Source of the DNA: Adineta steineri
Lineage: Eukaryota > Rotifera > Eurotatoria > Adinetida > Adinetidae
Reading direction: 5' to 3'
DNA: 64,000 nt
NCBI GenBank assembly: GCA_905250115.1
Contig: CAJNOI010000045.1
Coordinates: forward strand, 279,841 to 343,840
Made by a program: the position numbers and the translations under genes. A model generated the notes under the pieces. It searched no databases, had not been told where the DNA came from, and saw only the letters and a list, made by a program, of their open reading frames with translations. Of this stretch, positions 1 to 10,545 are shown piece after piece. The first letter of the stretch is position 1. Every line of letters starts with the position of its first letter.

Positions 1-7
1 TGCTTAC

Positions 8-848
8 CTGCGACAACCACGCTAACTGTACTATTCTTCGCAATCATGACCACCGAAGATGTACTATACACAGCTACATAGAGATCATCAGTTAATGAAT
101 TTATAAATATTCCCTCGGGTATACTCAGAGTAATGATAAGTACTCCAAATGTTGATGAATTTGAATTTGGTGGAAACATAAGAATTCGACTACAACCCGA
201 ATCTGATACATATAAGTGGCGAGAGCTATCAAGAGCTATACCAACAGTATTGTAAAATTGATTGAGACTGGTACAACTATTTCCATTACCACCAGCAATC
301 ACTGTTCCATTCGAAGATGGATTGTTGAGATGAAACTGTATAACACGACTATTACCATTATCACCAACAATTATGAGATTATTAGGTTGATCATAATAAA
401 ATGGAATTGGAATATAGAGATGCGATCCGCCAGAACCAGAGATGCCTGCAGAATTACCGGCTAATGTAATAGCAGATTGTGACCAAGTTGATTGAGAAGA
501 TAGAACACGTACTATAAAAAGATCGTCAAAGAATACAAATAAAGAAACTGAGATTAACAGATAAGAACGCTTACTAGTTGGTTCACGATTCTTCATTTCT
601 AAAACAGAACTTGCTTGATTGATTCCACCTAAAATTTGTCCAACACTATACTTCTCACTGTACAATGAACAGATTTGTATCTGTTCATAGTAGGTTGCAG
701 TTTGGCACATTGTGTAGGTTAAACATTTGTGTGCACATTCGGTTTTACTCGATATCATATTGGAGGTTAAATTAATTATGAAACTGGATGACAACTGTGG
801 AATATAAACACTGTTTGGTATAATATAGAAATACGCTTGCTCCGTATT
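8..848 (-). CDS. NHL-repeat protein, internal exon (gene continues past left edge)
   Basis: An open frame of 280 codons on the minus strand ends at a canonical donor (CAG|GTAAGC, intron from position 7 downward), so the gene runs off the left edge. A TTTTCTCTCAG acceptor just above 848 is the likely exon start; upstream coding exons were not found. The N-terminal part has a Cys-rich PAN/apple-like stretch (TECAHKC ... MCQTATYYE ... ICSLYSE). The rest carries NHL beta-propeller blades, recognisable by NLIIVGDNGNSRVIQF, a GTVIAGGNGNS linker and LYVSDSGCSRILMF. NHL propellers bind protein or RNA; with a PAN-like module an extracellular protein is likely. The layout matches the intact gene at 36122-37840, so the two are probably family members. 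Confidence 0.72.
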
Positions 849-2383
849 CTGAGAGAAAATCGGACATACACAGTGCAAGTGGGTAAACAGAATATACAGT
901 ATATATGTGTTAGGTTTCATTATAGGAAACAAACAAAGTTAATTGTATTTCTTGTACGATATGGTTGTTTTAAAAAGAATGCCTTTATATATATATATTC
1001 TGTTTTAACGAAAATGCGTATATAGGCGTAAAGGAAGTGTTTTATCCACTTTGCATCATTCTTCTTTTCCACTTAGAACTACTCTCTCTATCTTTATCTT
1101 ATTCTATCAATGTTTGTTTATTGTATTCATACTTTACAAACGTTTTAAAGTAAGAGTGCAACAGCATATAAGTATAATATATCTTTCTTTCTTTTTTACA
1201 ATTGCAAGTGCTATTTTTCACTAAAAGATAAACTTTTAATATAATGTATAAACGACAATGTATAGTAGTACATTAAACAAATGCAAAACAACCTTGATAA
1301 CTTGCGTTGCTATGCTCACTCTTTAGAAACCAAAATGCACTTGAAAAATGTCTTAAACAAATTGCACTATGTTCAAGTTCTTAAACAAATCATTATATGA
1401 GAAGGGTGTAGCTGTAACATAAGTATGGGCCATCAAAGGGGAAACAGCTGATTATGTTGATTCTGCTGTTTGAAATTCGACTAACCAAAGATAAACAAGA
1501 ACAGCCCAAAGAGCAAAAAAAATTGCCAATTTTTTATGTACTTATTCCATATTTTTTCTAATTCAAGATTATTTCTTTTCACTATTGTTGTTGTTGCCGT
1601 TTTCCTTGGCGGACTACATTACAATATGCTATTGTAACATGCCCTTCAAGATCCTCTCTTGCTTTCTTTATTCTTCTCATATCTTCTATATTATGGTTTT
1701 CTTCGATCATGATTACCTGAGTATGTGTGTATCGGTGTCATGCTTAACTGGCATTCACACTTAAACTCGTATCTACACCCACCTTCAACAAATTTTTTTT
1801 GTATAAAAGACGTCAAGGTGCTTTTTAAAATAAACATGAAAGATTCTGAATCCACTCTAAACGTATATTTAATCGTTCTTTTTCCATAAATTTGTTTCTT
1901 CATAAACAACCATCCAATCTTTAATATAAGCAACTAACTTAAAGAACTTTGACAGAAAAAGGCTTAATTTTCTTTCTTTAATTTATTTTATAGCCGCGTA
2001 TAAGAATATTTCCTTTTCGTTGTTTCTATACTATTATAATCAGCATAAAATTTACAACCAAATAAAAAAATGATATAAGAGTTTTATTTCAGTGGGATCT
2101 ATATCATATTGAAATAAAACTCCTATGTCGTATCGTTACTCGGCAATATATTCGATGCAACTTATGATAGTATGCAGTTAAGGAGGGCGAAAGACTTTTG
2201 TCCAAGTATGTAGTTATATAGAATACAAATATCACCGGTAATATATTATATTCTTTAAAAAAATAGTGCTGTTAGAAATCATGTCTGAATCTTTGGATAT
2301 TTTGTCTATTTTATTGCAATAACACTTTTCTAACTAACGATCGCTTCCTTTCTTTCTGCATTAAAACATCATTCGTTCCTTTT
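849..2383. other. Intergenic, AT-rich
   Basis: No coding frame with convincing composition. The 5' exon or exons of the NHL gene may lie here but could not be fixed. The only structure noted is the short hairpin at 2064-2143. Confidence 0.5.
2064..2143. repeat. Short hairpin with imperfect arms
   Basis: GAGTTTTATTTCA and TGAAATAAAACTC form a perfect 13-bp core. The arms extend to about 22 bp with mismatches and enclose a loop of about 18 bp. It could be a tiny MITE or a hairpin RNA; nothing else identifies it. Confidence 0.45.
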
Positions 2384-2550
2384 CTTGAAGGTGTGGGTGT
2401 AAGTCTCTTCCTCACCTGCACCCACACCCACCCACTCACATCTACGTCTACACCCACCCTCTCATCCACAGTCACTCTCTATCACACCCACACCCACCTT
2501 AGTTGTATCCTTTCACACTCACACTGTCACGTACACACTCATACCCTTAC
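2384..2550. repeat. TGTGGG inverted repeat, expanded C-rich side
   Basis: CTTGAAGGTGTGGGTGT on the left is followed by several blocks of CACCCACACCCACC, so the C-rich arm is about 140 bp. It is the most expanded C-arm in the window. No gene lies within 500 bp. Confidence 0.7.
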
Positions 2551-3110
2551 AACACAGACACAAATACAACCACTCACCGTTTTCATTTTTCTTAGGATAT
2601 TTTATTTTCTCCTGTCGGACTTTATGTTAGAAATTACATAATTGCTATTGTTTTTTATTTTTACCGTGATAAAGCGTGTATATATCTGATAGAGAAAGGC
2701 ATTTTTCTCATACATAAAATAATTTTTTTAAGATTTATTTTGTATTGTTTTTATATATTAAGGTAAACAATGCCTCTAAAGTAAAGTATAAATAAGAAAA
2801 TAGAGCGATAAGAATAAGATAACGAGAAAGAGAAAAAAGAAAGGTAAAAACGGTTTATCATCCAATGTTTGTGAGCTCGCGTCATATTATGTTGAAAGAA
2901 GAAATACGATGAATAAGCAGAGAGGGTAGAGAGAGTCAGTTGATAATGATGTGAAGTAAGTTACACAATAGCCTGTGGATACCTAAAATTATCAATTCAT
3001 TATTCTACAGTTTTTCCTAATGAAAGTGACATTATCGCTATTGATTTTCATTGTTCCATTGGTAAAGTATGTATATAAATGTCGAATAGAAGTATTTCTC
3101 TCACCGTCAA
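2551..3110. other. Intergenic
   Basis: Purine-rich, AT-rich sequence with no recognisable gene or RNA. Confidence 0.45.
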
Positions 3111-3120
3111 CAGTACTACG

Positions 3121-3909
3121 GGGAAATATCAACTCGTAACGGTGGATTTACCGGGCTTTCGTAACCCGAAAGCCCTGTCATGTTTTTTCAACAGGGCTTT
3201 CGTACCTGAGTTTAACTGGGCTTTCGTATCGATTTTGACTGGGCTTTCGTATCGAGTTTTAATGGGGCTTTCATACCGGAGTTTAACAGGGCTTTCGAAT
3301 CAGTTTTAACAGGGCATTCGTAACGAATTTTTTATTGCATTGATACGTAAGCTAAAAGACTAATACTCCATAAGAAAACAAGGTATTCGTTGCGAATACT
3401 CTTGAGAGTATATATATGTATATATGTTTAGTTAGTAAGTACGATCCATTCGTAACGAATAAAAAGTCTTTTTCTTGTTGTGTTATTTTTTGTTCTTCAT
3501 ATCTTCTTTGTGTTGTTAGGAAATACATTTTAAAAAAAGATTAAGATGTGTTCATTTATATTCTGGTTCTTTCTTGCTACTCTTAAACTTCGTTCATGGT
3601 TACTTTGATAAAATACTTACATCAATACGAAAGCTCTGTTAATAGTATTTAATTTGAGATAATATTAACAATTTTGGCTTTACGATAACCCTGTACGAGC
3701 GGTACGAAGACCCTGCAAAAAACGATACGAAGGTCCTGTAAAATGTATAGGTACACTTTGTCAATACGATACGAAAGCCCTGTATATTTGTGATACGATA
3801 TCCCAGTAAAATCGATAAGAAAGTGCATTAAGTTTTGATTACGAAAGCCCAGTAAAACTTAAAAAAACACTGGGCTTTCGTAACCGACCGTTACGAGTTG
3901 ATACTTTCT
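3121..3909. mobile_element. Non-autonomous foldback DNA element with 10-bp target duplication
   Basis: The ends are inverted: TATCAACTCGTAACGGT near 3127-3143 faces its exact complement near 3887-3903, with similar but imperfect outer bases. The 10-mer CAGTACTACG occurs directly repeated at 3111-3120 and 3910-3919, as expected of a target-site duplication; this length fits Mutator-like elements best. The interior is built of degenerate GGGCTTTCGTA units of about 22-25 bp, forward in the left third and inverted (TACGAAAGCCC) in the right third, so the whole element can fold back. It has no transposase. The frame across 3079-3309 is only a translation of these units. Confidence 0.72.
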
Positions 3910-4011
3910 CAGTACTACGTCATCATTCAATTCTATTTTTCCGAAAGAGACGTTATTTCATTGCTTCATGGGTGATCTCGCCTGTCGATTGTTTTTTCTT
4001 GCCTAAGCACC

Positions 4012-4176
4012 ATGTCTTGGCTTAGAAGAATCGTTTTTACCATCGATTTGAAAGTTGACCAAGTCTCGGTGCGACAAGATTTTCGAAATACATCTCGAAA
4101 GAGGATTAGTACAGAAATTTACCTGTCTAAACCAAGTAATCGAGATTTTTTTAATCACCCTGAAGAATGGGGTTAG
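4012..4176 (+). CDS. Small uncharacterised ORF (54 aa) or exon remnant
   Basis: A short frame starting ATGTCTTGGCTTAGA and ending in TAG encodes a charged peptide with a non-repetitive composition (MSWLRRIVFTIDLKVDQVS... ending FFNHPEEWG). No family is recognised and no splice-linked neighbour is clear. It may be a real micro-gene, a remnant exon or chance. Confidence 0.25.
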   Translation: MSWLRRIVFTIDLKVDQVSVRQDFRNTSRKRISTEIYLSKPSNRDFFNHPEEWG

Positions 4177-4557
4177 GTTATGTAAGTGTAAAGGTGTAAG
4201 GATGTGGGAGTGAACAGAAAACCCTTACTAACATTCTCGAACTGGAAAAGTTGTAGCATCTTGTAACATTTATTTTTGAACCATTTTATTAATGCCTACG
4301 TTAGTACTCATAACAAGAATATCTTTAAGAGTAAACACTTCTATCAACGTATTTTTGAATGGAAAAAGTACTTAGTACTCTTACTTTAGGTGTAAATCCA
4401 TATAGAAATACAAAAGTATCTGTCTTGCAATGCAAGTAAAGTATCAAATAACTTTTTCAAAGTACAACCATAAACAAGAAGTACATTTCTTGAGTACAAG
4501 TGCTCCTCTTTTTACTTGAAATTGTGCAGAAAGTACCAGTACCAATACTTTCCTTCT
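4177..4557. other. Intergenic with a G-rich half-arm
   Basis: A GT-rich stretch near 4170-4210 (GGGGTTAGG ... GGTGTAAGGATGTGGGAG) resembles the G-arm of the TGTGGG hairpins but has no clear C-rich partner. The rest is AT-rich. Confidence 0.4.
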
Positions 4558-4793
4558 ACAATGTAAAAAAGAGAGTAGAATGATAAACCTTTCAAGCGTT
4601 TAGGAAAGTGCAACGTATAATAAATCCTTTTACCGTAAGTGGAATTTGTCATAAACCCTCAAGGGTTTAGTAAGGACGCCATGAACTCCTAAAGGATTTG
4701 TGAAAATTTTCATGTACGGTAAAAGGATTTATTATACGTTAGACTTTCCTAAACGCTTAAAAGATTTATCATTCTACTCTCTTTTTTTACAAT
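4558..4793. mobile_element. MITE-like foldback element with ~80-bp terminal inverted repeats
   Basis: The left arm (4558-4637, GTAAAAAAGAGAGTAGAATG... to ...AAATCCTTTTACCGTA) is matched almost perfectly by the reverse complement of 4715-4793. The unique centre is only about 77 bp and contains a smaller AACCCTCAAGGGTTTAG palindrome. There is no coding content. TACAAT occurs at both outer edges but overlaps the arms, so the target duplication is not certain. Confidence 0.75.
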
Positions 4794-5213
4794 ATAGCTC
4801 ACGAATGGTTCGTGTCATTCTTCTTTCTCAAGCGTAGCAAATAAAGGAGACGAAAAATAATACAATACGCTTTTCTTTTCAATTTTTCTTAGTAAATTAG
4901 AAATTCTATTAGTACAGCAATTACATCGTCACGAGATATTCGGTGACAGACTGAGTAATGTAGATTCTATAAAAGAATATTAGCCTGTGAAAACCATATC
5001 ATAAAATAAAAAACGATAGAGAAGTTTAAAGTTAAAAAAATTTTCATGCTTAATAAATAGAAATACTTTATCGAATTTTATTTCATGACGTAATACCTCG
5101 TGAACTTCTATTTTTGGGTCTTGCATTAAATTGTAAGACAGCATAGATATGAAATAGAAATGAAACAAATCAAGTGAGAATATATCCTAGTCATTCTTAT
5201 ATTTTTAGAAAGA
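4794..5213. other. Intergenic / 5' region of the GTPase gene
   Basis: AT-rich. A TTATATTTTTAG just before 5208 could be the acceptor of a 5'-UTR intron for the next gene. Confidence 0.4.
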
Positions 5214-6461
5214 ATGGGTGCAATGATGGACGCACTCACGTCACCGCCAGGAACAGTTGAGGAAGTCTTGACGGGAGTCGCGGTAACTGCAGCACTACTG
5301 ACGGCAGCACCTGCAGTACCTGTAGCAGCTGCCGGACTATTGGCGAAAATAGTAGCTAAAGAAATGTGGAAAGCGATGCCAGCGATGCCAGCGCTAGCTG
5401 AAGAAATGATAAAAACAGTGCCAGTGGTAACAACATCCATATCAGCGATAACAGCACCCATAGCATCGGTAGCAGTTCCCGCAATAGCGGCAGTAGCACC
5501 TGTAGGAGCGGCAGTAGCACCCGTAGCAGCACTCCCAATTCTAGGAGCTGCGGCCATGGGTGGTATAGGAGGGATCACTTTATATAAATTGGCAGGACCT
5601 GTCATCGATAAACTGAAAAGATTGTTTTCGAAACCACCGCCATTTCCAATCCAAGCTCCAGACGCAATGACACAAGAGATAGTTATTCGTCAGGCTCGTG
5701 AACGATTAGGCATGGATGTTGTAAAACAATATAATTTTGGTGTAGGTGGACAGAGCGGCTCAGGTATGGGCAAAAAGTAATCATTTTTTCTTTCGTTTTA
5801 GATTTAAGATTTTTTCTTTTTTTTCTATCTAGGTAAATCTACGTTTATCAACTCTATACGAAATCTGGCTGATGTCAAGGCCTGTCCAGAGTTGGTCTAT
5901 CGAGAAAATGAAGCTGCTCCAGTTGGTAGAGGTGCTAGGGAAGTCACAAGTGAGATTCGACGTTATCTCTGGCCGAATAACGAATTTCCGTTCATTGCTA
6001 TATGGGACTTACCTGGTGGTGGTACAACAAGACATCCGAGTGCGACATATTTCGATGACAATATACTTTACGCATTTGACAGCATATTGTTGCTAACAAC
6101 TTCTCGTTTTACTGAGGTAGATTTTCGTATAATGGAAAAGGCCTGTGAATACAGAACGCCTATCATTTTAGTTCTTACAAAAGTTGATCAAGAGATTATT
6201 AAAGAACACGAGGATTATCCAGAAAAATCATTACAACAAGCAATTGATGACGTGGTGTCCGAATTAAAAGACGCAGTTCAGCAAAAACTACGTGATGACA
6301 ATCCAAAATTAGTTGATATTCCAATTTACGCCATATCGGCAACAAAATTTCGTAAAGAATTGAGTGGACAGGTAGCAAACGATTGTTCTTCCTTAGAAAT
6401 GTGGCTTCTTATTGATTACTGTTTACAGACTGCCTATAATCGACGCCAATCAACCATATAA
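5214..6461 (+). CDS. IRG-like (immunity-related) GTPase
   Basis: Two exons, 5214-5763 and 5833-6461, joined across a 69-bp GT-AG intron give 392 aa. The junction falls inside the P-loop and restores GQSGSGKSTFINSIR (G1). Further G-domain motifs are WDLPGGGT (G3, with the DLPG typical of interferon-inducible p47/IRG GTPases) and LTKVD (G4). About 130 N-terminal residues are Ala/Pro/Val-rich and hydrophobic, possibly membrane-associating. A basic linker (KRLFSKPPP) leads into an amphipathic segment before the G domain. IRG proteins act in vertebrate vacuolar immunity; the role here is unknown. ATG 5214 is the first in frame. A TGTGGG hairpin begins 126 bp after the stop. Confidence 0.8.
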
Positions 6462-6586
6462 CACTAATATCATTCAGTTTATTTTACAAAGTCGTACAAT
6501 GTTTACTTTTTTTTTAAATTTTATTTATAATTACCAAAATACTGAGTCGAGACAAATATAAAAACTTCTAAAGATATCTGAAAGAA

Positions 6587-6651
6587 TCTTGAGGGTGAGT
6601 GTGAGTGTTGGTGAGGATGAGATATAAATATTATAGCCACACCCACACCAT
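6587..6651. repeat. TGTGGG-type inverted repeat, 3' of IRG-like gene
   Basis: CTTGAGGGTGAGTGTGAG on the left and CCACACCCACACC on the right flank an AT-rich loop of about 20 bp. It starts 126 bp after the GTPase stop. Confidence 0.65.
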
Positions 6652-6808
6652 ATGTGAAAAGCAGAAAAATCACGGTTACGACCATGATTTTAGACGCGGT
6701 CATAATAAAGATAACAGATATATATATATACAAGTAGTATTCTTCTTGGACATGTGTACTCTTATCTTTGTGCGAAATTAACTACTGGCAGTCAAAGTCT
6801 CACCAGAA

Positions 6809-6862
6809 TGAGTGTGAGTGAGTAGGAGATGATCATAAGTTACTCACGACGGCACTCACACC
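6809..6862. repeat. Degenerate GT/AC inverted repeat
   Basis: GAGTGTGAGTGAGTAGG faces TACTCACGACGGCACTCACACC. The arms are GTGAG rather than GTGGG, so this is a diverged family member. Confidence 0.5.
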
Positions 6863-6967
6863 TAAGCTCAAAATGTCCTCACCATGCTTAATACTATTTG
6901 TAGAATGTTTCACAAAAAATCTCAATAAATCTTCTTTTTTTTATTGTCGCATGAACATATTTTAGAC

Positions 6968-7733
6968 GACAAAAAGTCTTCAAGCTGACGAGAGAACCAT
7001 CCAGAGTATCAATCGTAGAATCAAACGAGACTTATTCCACTCAATAGAGTACGAGGAGCTGATCGTACCAGTAATAAGCGTTTTTCCCCAAAAGTTTTTC
7101 TGATCATATTTCTTCAAGCGAATATAAGCTATAGGCATGAAATTTATCAAGTCATATGTGTGTGCTATATTCTCACTCTTTGTAACGATGAAACTTTACT
7201 TTCTACTGTCTTTTCTACGTTGAATATTTGTTTTTATATCTTCTGAATAATAATGATGGCATAAGTAACAATACAAATCTTTCTGTTTTGCACTATGCTT
7301 AGTATGGCTCAGTATGTATATTTCTACTTATAATTGCAAACGGTGCAATGGAGAGAAAAGAAGATGTAGTTTAGTAGTGTTACTTTGGTTTTATCTCTTA
7401 CTACTTCTTTCATTTGGAACAACGAGCAGTAGTATACATACTGAGCATAGTGTATAAACAGAAAAATCTATTTTATTACTTATGCCATCATTATCATTCG
7501 GGAGACAGAAAAGAAAATAAAAGGTCAAGTTTCATCGTTACAAAGAGTGGGAATATAATGCATGCACACATAAGAATTGATAGATTATATGCCTACACCG
7601 TATATTCTCTTGAAGACATATGAACGGAAAATCTGAGAAAAAATGCTTACTGCTGTGTTCAACCCGTCGAGTGGGATAAGTCTCGTTTGATGTTACGATT
7701 AAAACTTTGAATGGTTCCTCTTAAGACATGTGA
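6968..7733. repeat. Large palindrome: ~340-bp inverted duplication
   Basis: The left arm (about 6968-7335) and the reverse complement of the right arm (about 7415-7733) share long matching blocks: ATCAAACGAGACTTAT, CACTCTTTGTAACGATGAAAC, ATAATGATGGCATAAGTAA and CACTATGCT. Blocks are separated by mismatches and small indels. The spacer is about 80 bp. The right arm ends 7 bp from the stop codon of the minus-strand PLA2-like gene, so the left arm may be an inverted copy of that gene's 3' region. Transcription would give a long hairpin RNA. Confidence 0.72.
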
Positions 7734-7739
7734 TAGTTT

Positions 7740-8361
7740 TTATTTGGTTCGTGGCATTCCACAAGTTCCATCCGTGCAGCATGTACTAACTCCGGGATTG
7801 GAGTTCGCCATACAAGACATAACATCTCTATTACACTGCCGACATGCAACGAAGTTGTTTCTTTCTTTTGTAAGAGCTTCTTCCCTGGTCGCCATGTATG
7901 CTGCGGAATCGGTTGCACCGATCAGTTGTAGCATCTGTTTTGTCGTCTCTGTAGTAGCTATTGCATTGTCGAGTGTAGAGATCATATCATCTATAAAACA
8001 AACAATCTATTAAAGATGGAATAAATTTGACTAAATCATCACATATGTTATCAGTTGTTTGCCGAATACTCGTACATCTTTATGTTCATATACCAAAAGA
8101 AGTTACACACTTACCTGTAACAGCCCATGATGTATATGTACACTTAGGTGTTTGAGCTGCATAGCACTGATCATGCACATCGCAGCAAGCGCCCTTGCTA
8201 CCACAAGTTAGAAGAGAAGCAGGATAATCGCAGCCGAAATTATTTCTTGCTTGTAATGACGGACGAGTCGTGTTTTGGGTGCTGACTGGAACACTCCAAA
8301 CTATATTGGGTCCTAATGTTTGCAGCAAAATAATGATGATAAATCGACGTTTTAGTTCCAT
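7740..8361 (-). CDS. Secreted phospholipase A2-like protein
   Basis: Two exons, 8361-8115 and 7990-7740, joined across a 124-bp GT-AG intron, give 165 aa. Residues 1-24 are a signal peptide (FIIIILLQTLG). At about residues 48-70, CGSKGACCDVHDQCY is the PLA2 active-site helix with the His-Asp pair and paired cysteines. The second exon is Cys-rich (CRQCNRDVMSC, STCCTDGTCG). The usual Ca-binding loop (YGCxCGxGG) is not visible ahead of the active site, so it may belong to an atypical PLA2-fold group or be catalytically altered. PLA2s hydrolyse sn-2 acyl chains of phospholipids. The stop lies at the edge of the large palindrome. Confidence 0.7.
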
Positions 8362-8812
8362 ATTCTGGAAGTTCTTTTACAATTGTAGAAGCAGGAGTGT
8401 AAGCAAAAAAATAACAGCAGTTAATAAACTTGAGACTCTATTTAGGTAAATAAATATGTAAATGATTAGTCAATATTTTATTCTCTTATTGAAGACATAG
8501 GTAACACTTAAAAAGCAATTTAATTATGTATCAGTTATTTGATATTTTCTTGATTGATCGATTTTTCGCATTTCTAATTCCCCTTGAATGATATGGAAAT
8601 GTATGCAAAGAACACAAAAAATGCAAAACATTAATGGAAGCGTACTATCTGAAGTACTAATAAAAAATAAGTGCTCTTACTATAGAAACAAACGCATGAA
8701 ATATAAAATCAATTTCAAATAAGTTGTCTTATACAACATTTTTGTAGATTCTGTAATCTGGCAAAAAAACGAAACCCACACAGAAACTCTGACTCCGAGC
8801 GGGCTTCCATAG

Positions 8813-8899
8813 AAGATGTGGGTCTATCTCGATAGTCACACTCAGTCTAGTATGCACATTCATTCATATCCATACCCACACCCACCCACCCTCAAGATG
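8813..8899. repeat. TGTGGG inverted repeat
   Basis: AGATGTGGGTC on the left and CATACCCACACCCACCCACCCTCAAGAT on the right. The right end has the CCCTCAAGAT terminus. The loop is about 55 bp. Confidence 0.65.
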
Positions 8900-9304
8900 T
8901 GTTCGCTTTTGTGTTTAAACAAGACTTTTTATTTTTTAAATAATGACAATATTCTTATTTCACATAAGATATGAATATTTATAAATGCATAGAAAAATAA
9001 GAAATATATACACATTATATCACTTCGATATGATTCATTCACTCATGTACGCCATCAATTATACAAACATGACTTTTTGGTTGTTACTTGCTTTGCTTCT
9101 TATTCTTTTGACTGCCGTTCGAATTAAAAATAAAAATAAAAAAAATGTTAATTACAAATGGTCACAGTTCTGTTTTCTTTTTCACATATATTGCTTGTGA
9201 TTATTTTTGTATGCAAAGGAAAATTACTAAAAAGATGCTGATGAAGTCGTTCATAATTCTAAATTCATTCATTCGAAATAACAACTATAACTATAAACCA
9301 AAAA

Positions 9305-9355
9305 GAGGGTGTGAATATAGGGATTGAAGAAGATTCACCGACCCACCCACACCCT
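9305..9355. repeat. TGTGGG inverted repeat
   Basis: GAGGGTGTGAATATAGGG faces CCGACCCACCCACACCCTT with a short loop. Confidence 0.6.
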
Positions 9356-9696
9356 TATTGGTACAGATAAAGTAGGATATCTTACCAAAAATGAAATAAC
9401 TGTCTGTCGACGCAGAACTTAAGCTGATTTAATTCATTACTATCGAGATTTTCTTGATGATTTTCATAATTGTTTTTATAATTAATAAACATTATCAAAC
9501 GAATTAGTCACTCTCACTGAAACTTTTCAGTCACAACTTCTATCGTCGCTGTCGACCCGCACATTGGTTTATATATTTACATATGATTAATTCGATGAAA
9601 TTTTCTGCACCATCAAATCGATCTGTAAAATATAATTTATTCTACAATCAATGTTTTTCTACTTCTTGAATATTTTTCATAAGTGGTCTGCTTACC

Positions 9697-10001
9697 ATCC
9701 CATGTAAAAAAAACGATCAAAAATATGATTAAAGTCGGTTCTTCTGTGAAAAAATGGAGAAATCGATTAAATGTCGCATTTTTTGATTAAATATAAGCAA
9801 ATTTTTGATTTTATCGAATCAGTTTTAATTTTAATCAGTTAAAATCTATTAAGCCACAAAAAATAACAGATTTCAAAAGATTTTTAAACTGAAAATGGAT
9901 TTTGATCGATTAAACTGTGAAAAATAATATATTCTAATCGATTTTTCATCATCGAAAAATCGATGAAAATCAGGGGTTTCACGTTTTCTATTACATGGGA
10001 T
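9697..10001. mobile_element. Small MITE-like element with 11-bp perfect inverted ends
   Basis: ATCCCATGTAA at 9697 is matched by TTACATGGGAT ending at 10001. The interior is a run of GATTAAA/AAAATCGAT-type words in both orientations and is non-coding. The target duplication is unclear. Confidence 0.5.
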
Positions 10002-10123
10002 TAGAACGAAACCACACTTCAATAATAGCATTAAGAAAGAAAGGAAATAAAAGAAAAAAAAATAATAGCTTCGTATAAAACGGAGTCTCATTTTAAAATC
10101 ACACACATACTCTTTTACTATAC

Positions 10124-10447
10124 ATGATGAAATTATTCCTTCTATACGTTGTATTACTTTATAGTAGCATCTTAGTTGTTGGACAAGCAGAAAAACCAGG
10201 ACCATGTCAAGATATGTTCTGTAAGAGATATTGTAAATATGGCTATGTTATTCCAGACAGCAACGGTTGTCACAACTGCCAATGCAATCCGTGTGAGTCT
10301 GGTGAAGCTTTGAATATTTCTTGTAACAATGAAGAAAGTACATGCGAAAAAAATGGTGGCATTTGCAGATTTAGCGAAACTGGCCAGAAATATTGTTGCC
10401 CAAATAAATGTACTAAAAGTATTATTGGTGTTCTCGAAAAATTATAA
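10124..10447 (+). CDS. Secreted antistasin-like Cys-rich protein
   Basis: A single-exon, 107-aa protein. Residues 1-20 form a signal peptide (LFLLYVVLLYSSILVVGQ). Residues 28-56 carry C-x3-MFCKRYC-x3-G...DSNGCHNCQCNPC, the antistasin-type spacing (C-x-x-x-C...G...D..GC..C.C). A second Cys block follows (CESGE ... STCEKNGGICRF ... YCCPNKC), reminiscent of WAP-type cores. Antistasin domains in leeches and other invertebrates inhibit serine proteases, so an extracellular protease inhibitor is likely. ATG 10124 is directly followed by the signal peptide. The next gene is convergent, and one TGTGGG hairpin lies between their stops. Confidence 0.66.
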   Translation: MMKLFLLYVVLLYSSILVVGQAEKPGPCQDMFCKRYCKYGYVIPDSNGCHNCQCNPCESGEALNISCNNEESTCEKNGGICRFSETGQKYCCPNKCTKSIIGVLEKL

Positions 10448-10545
10448 ACCTGCTACGACTTTCAAAGAAACATATTTCCATTTTGTTTTTTCTTTTATAT
10501 TCATATCAATAAATACATTGCATAATTGATGACTATGATAAATAT

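Larger units (their letters stand above)
8362..10123. other. Intergenic with two hairpins and one MITE
   Basis: AT-rich, no convincing gene. It holds TGTGGG inverted repeats at 8813-8899 and 9305-9355 and a small element at 9697-10001. Open frames near 8985-9327 are AT-rich and low complexity. Confidence 0.45.

Noticed and set aside
2393-2641. Thr/His/Pro-rich 82-aa frame
   Set aside because: Translation of the CACACCC array; no other coding signal.
3079-3309. 76-aa frame with GLSYR/WAFV repeats
   Set aside because: It spans the border of the foldback element and translates its GGGCTTTCGTA units.
5126-5605. Long minus-strand frames opposite the IRG-like gene (Ala/Thr/Ile-rich)
   Set aside because: They are antisense shadows of the Ala/Val-rich N-terminus of the GTPase gene; the plus strand has the splice site and GTPase motifs.
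8985-9327. Two overlapping AT-rich frames with a hydrophobic segment
   Set aside because: Codon use reflects base composition only; no conserved pattern, start context or splice partners.
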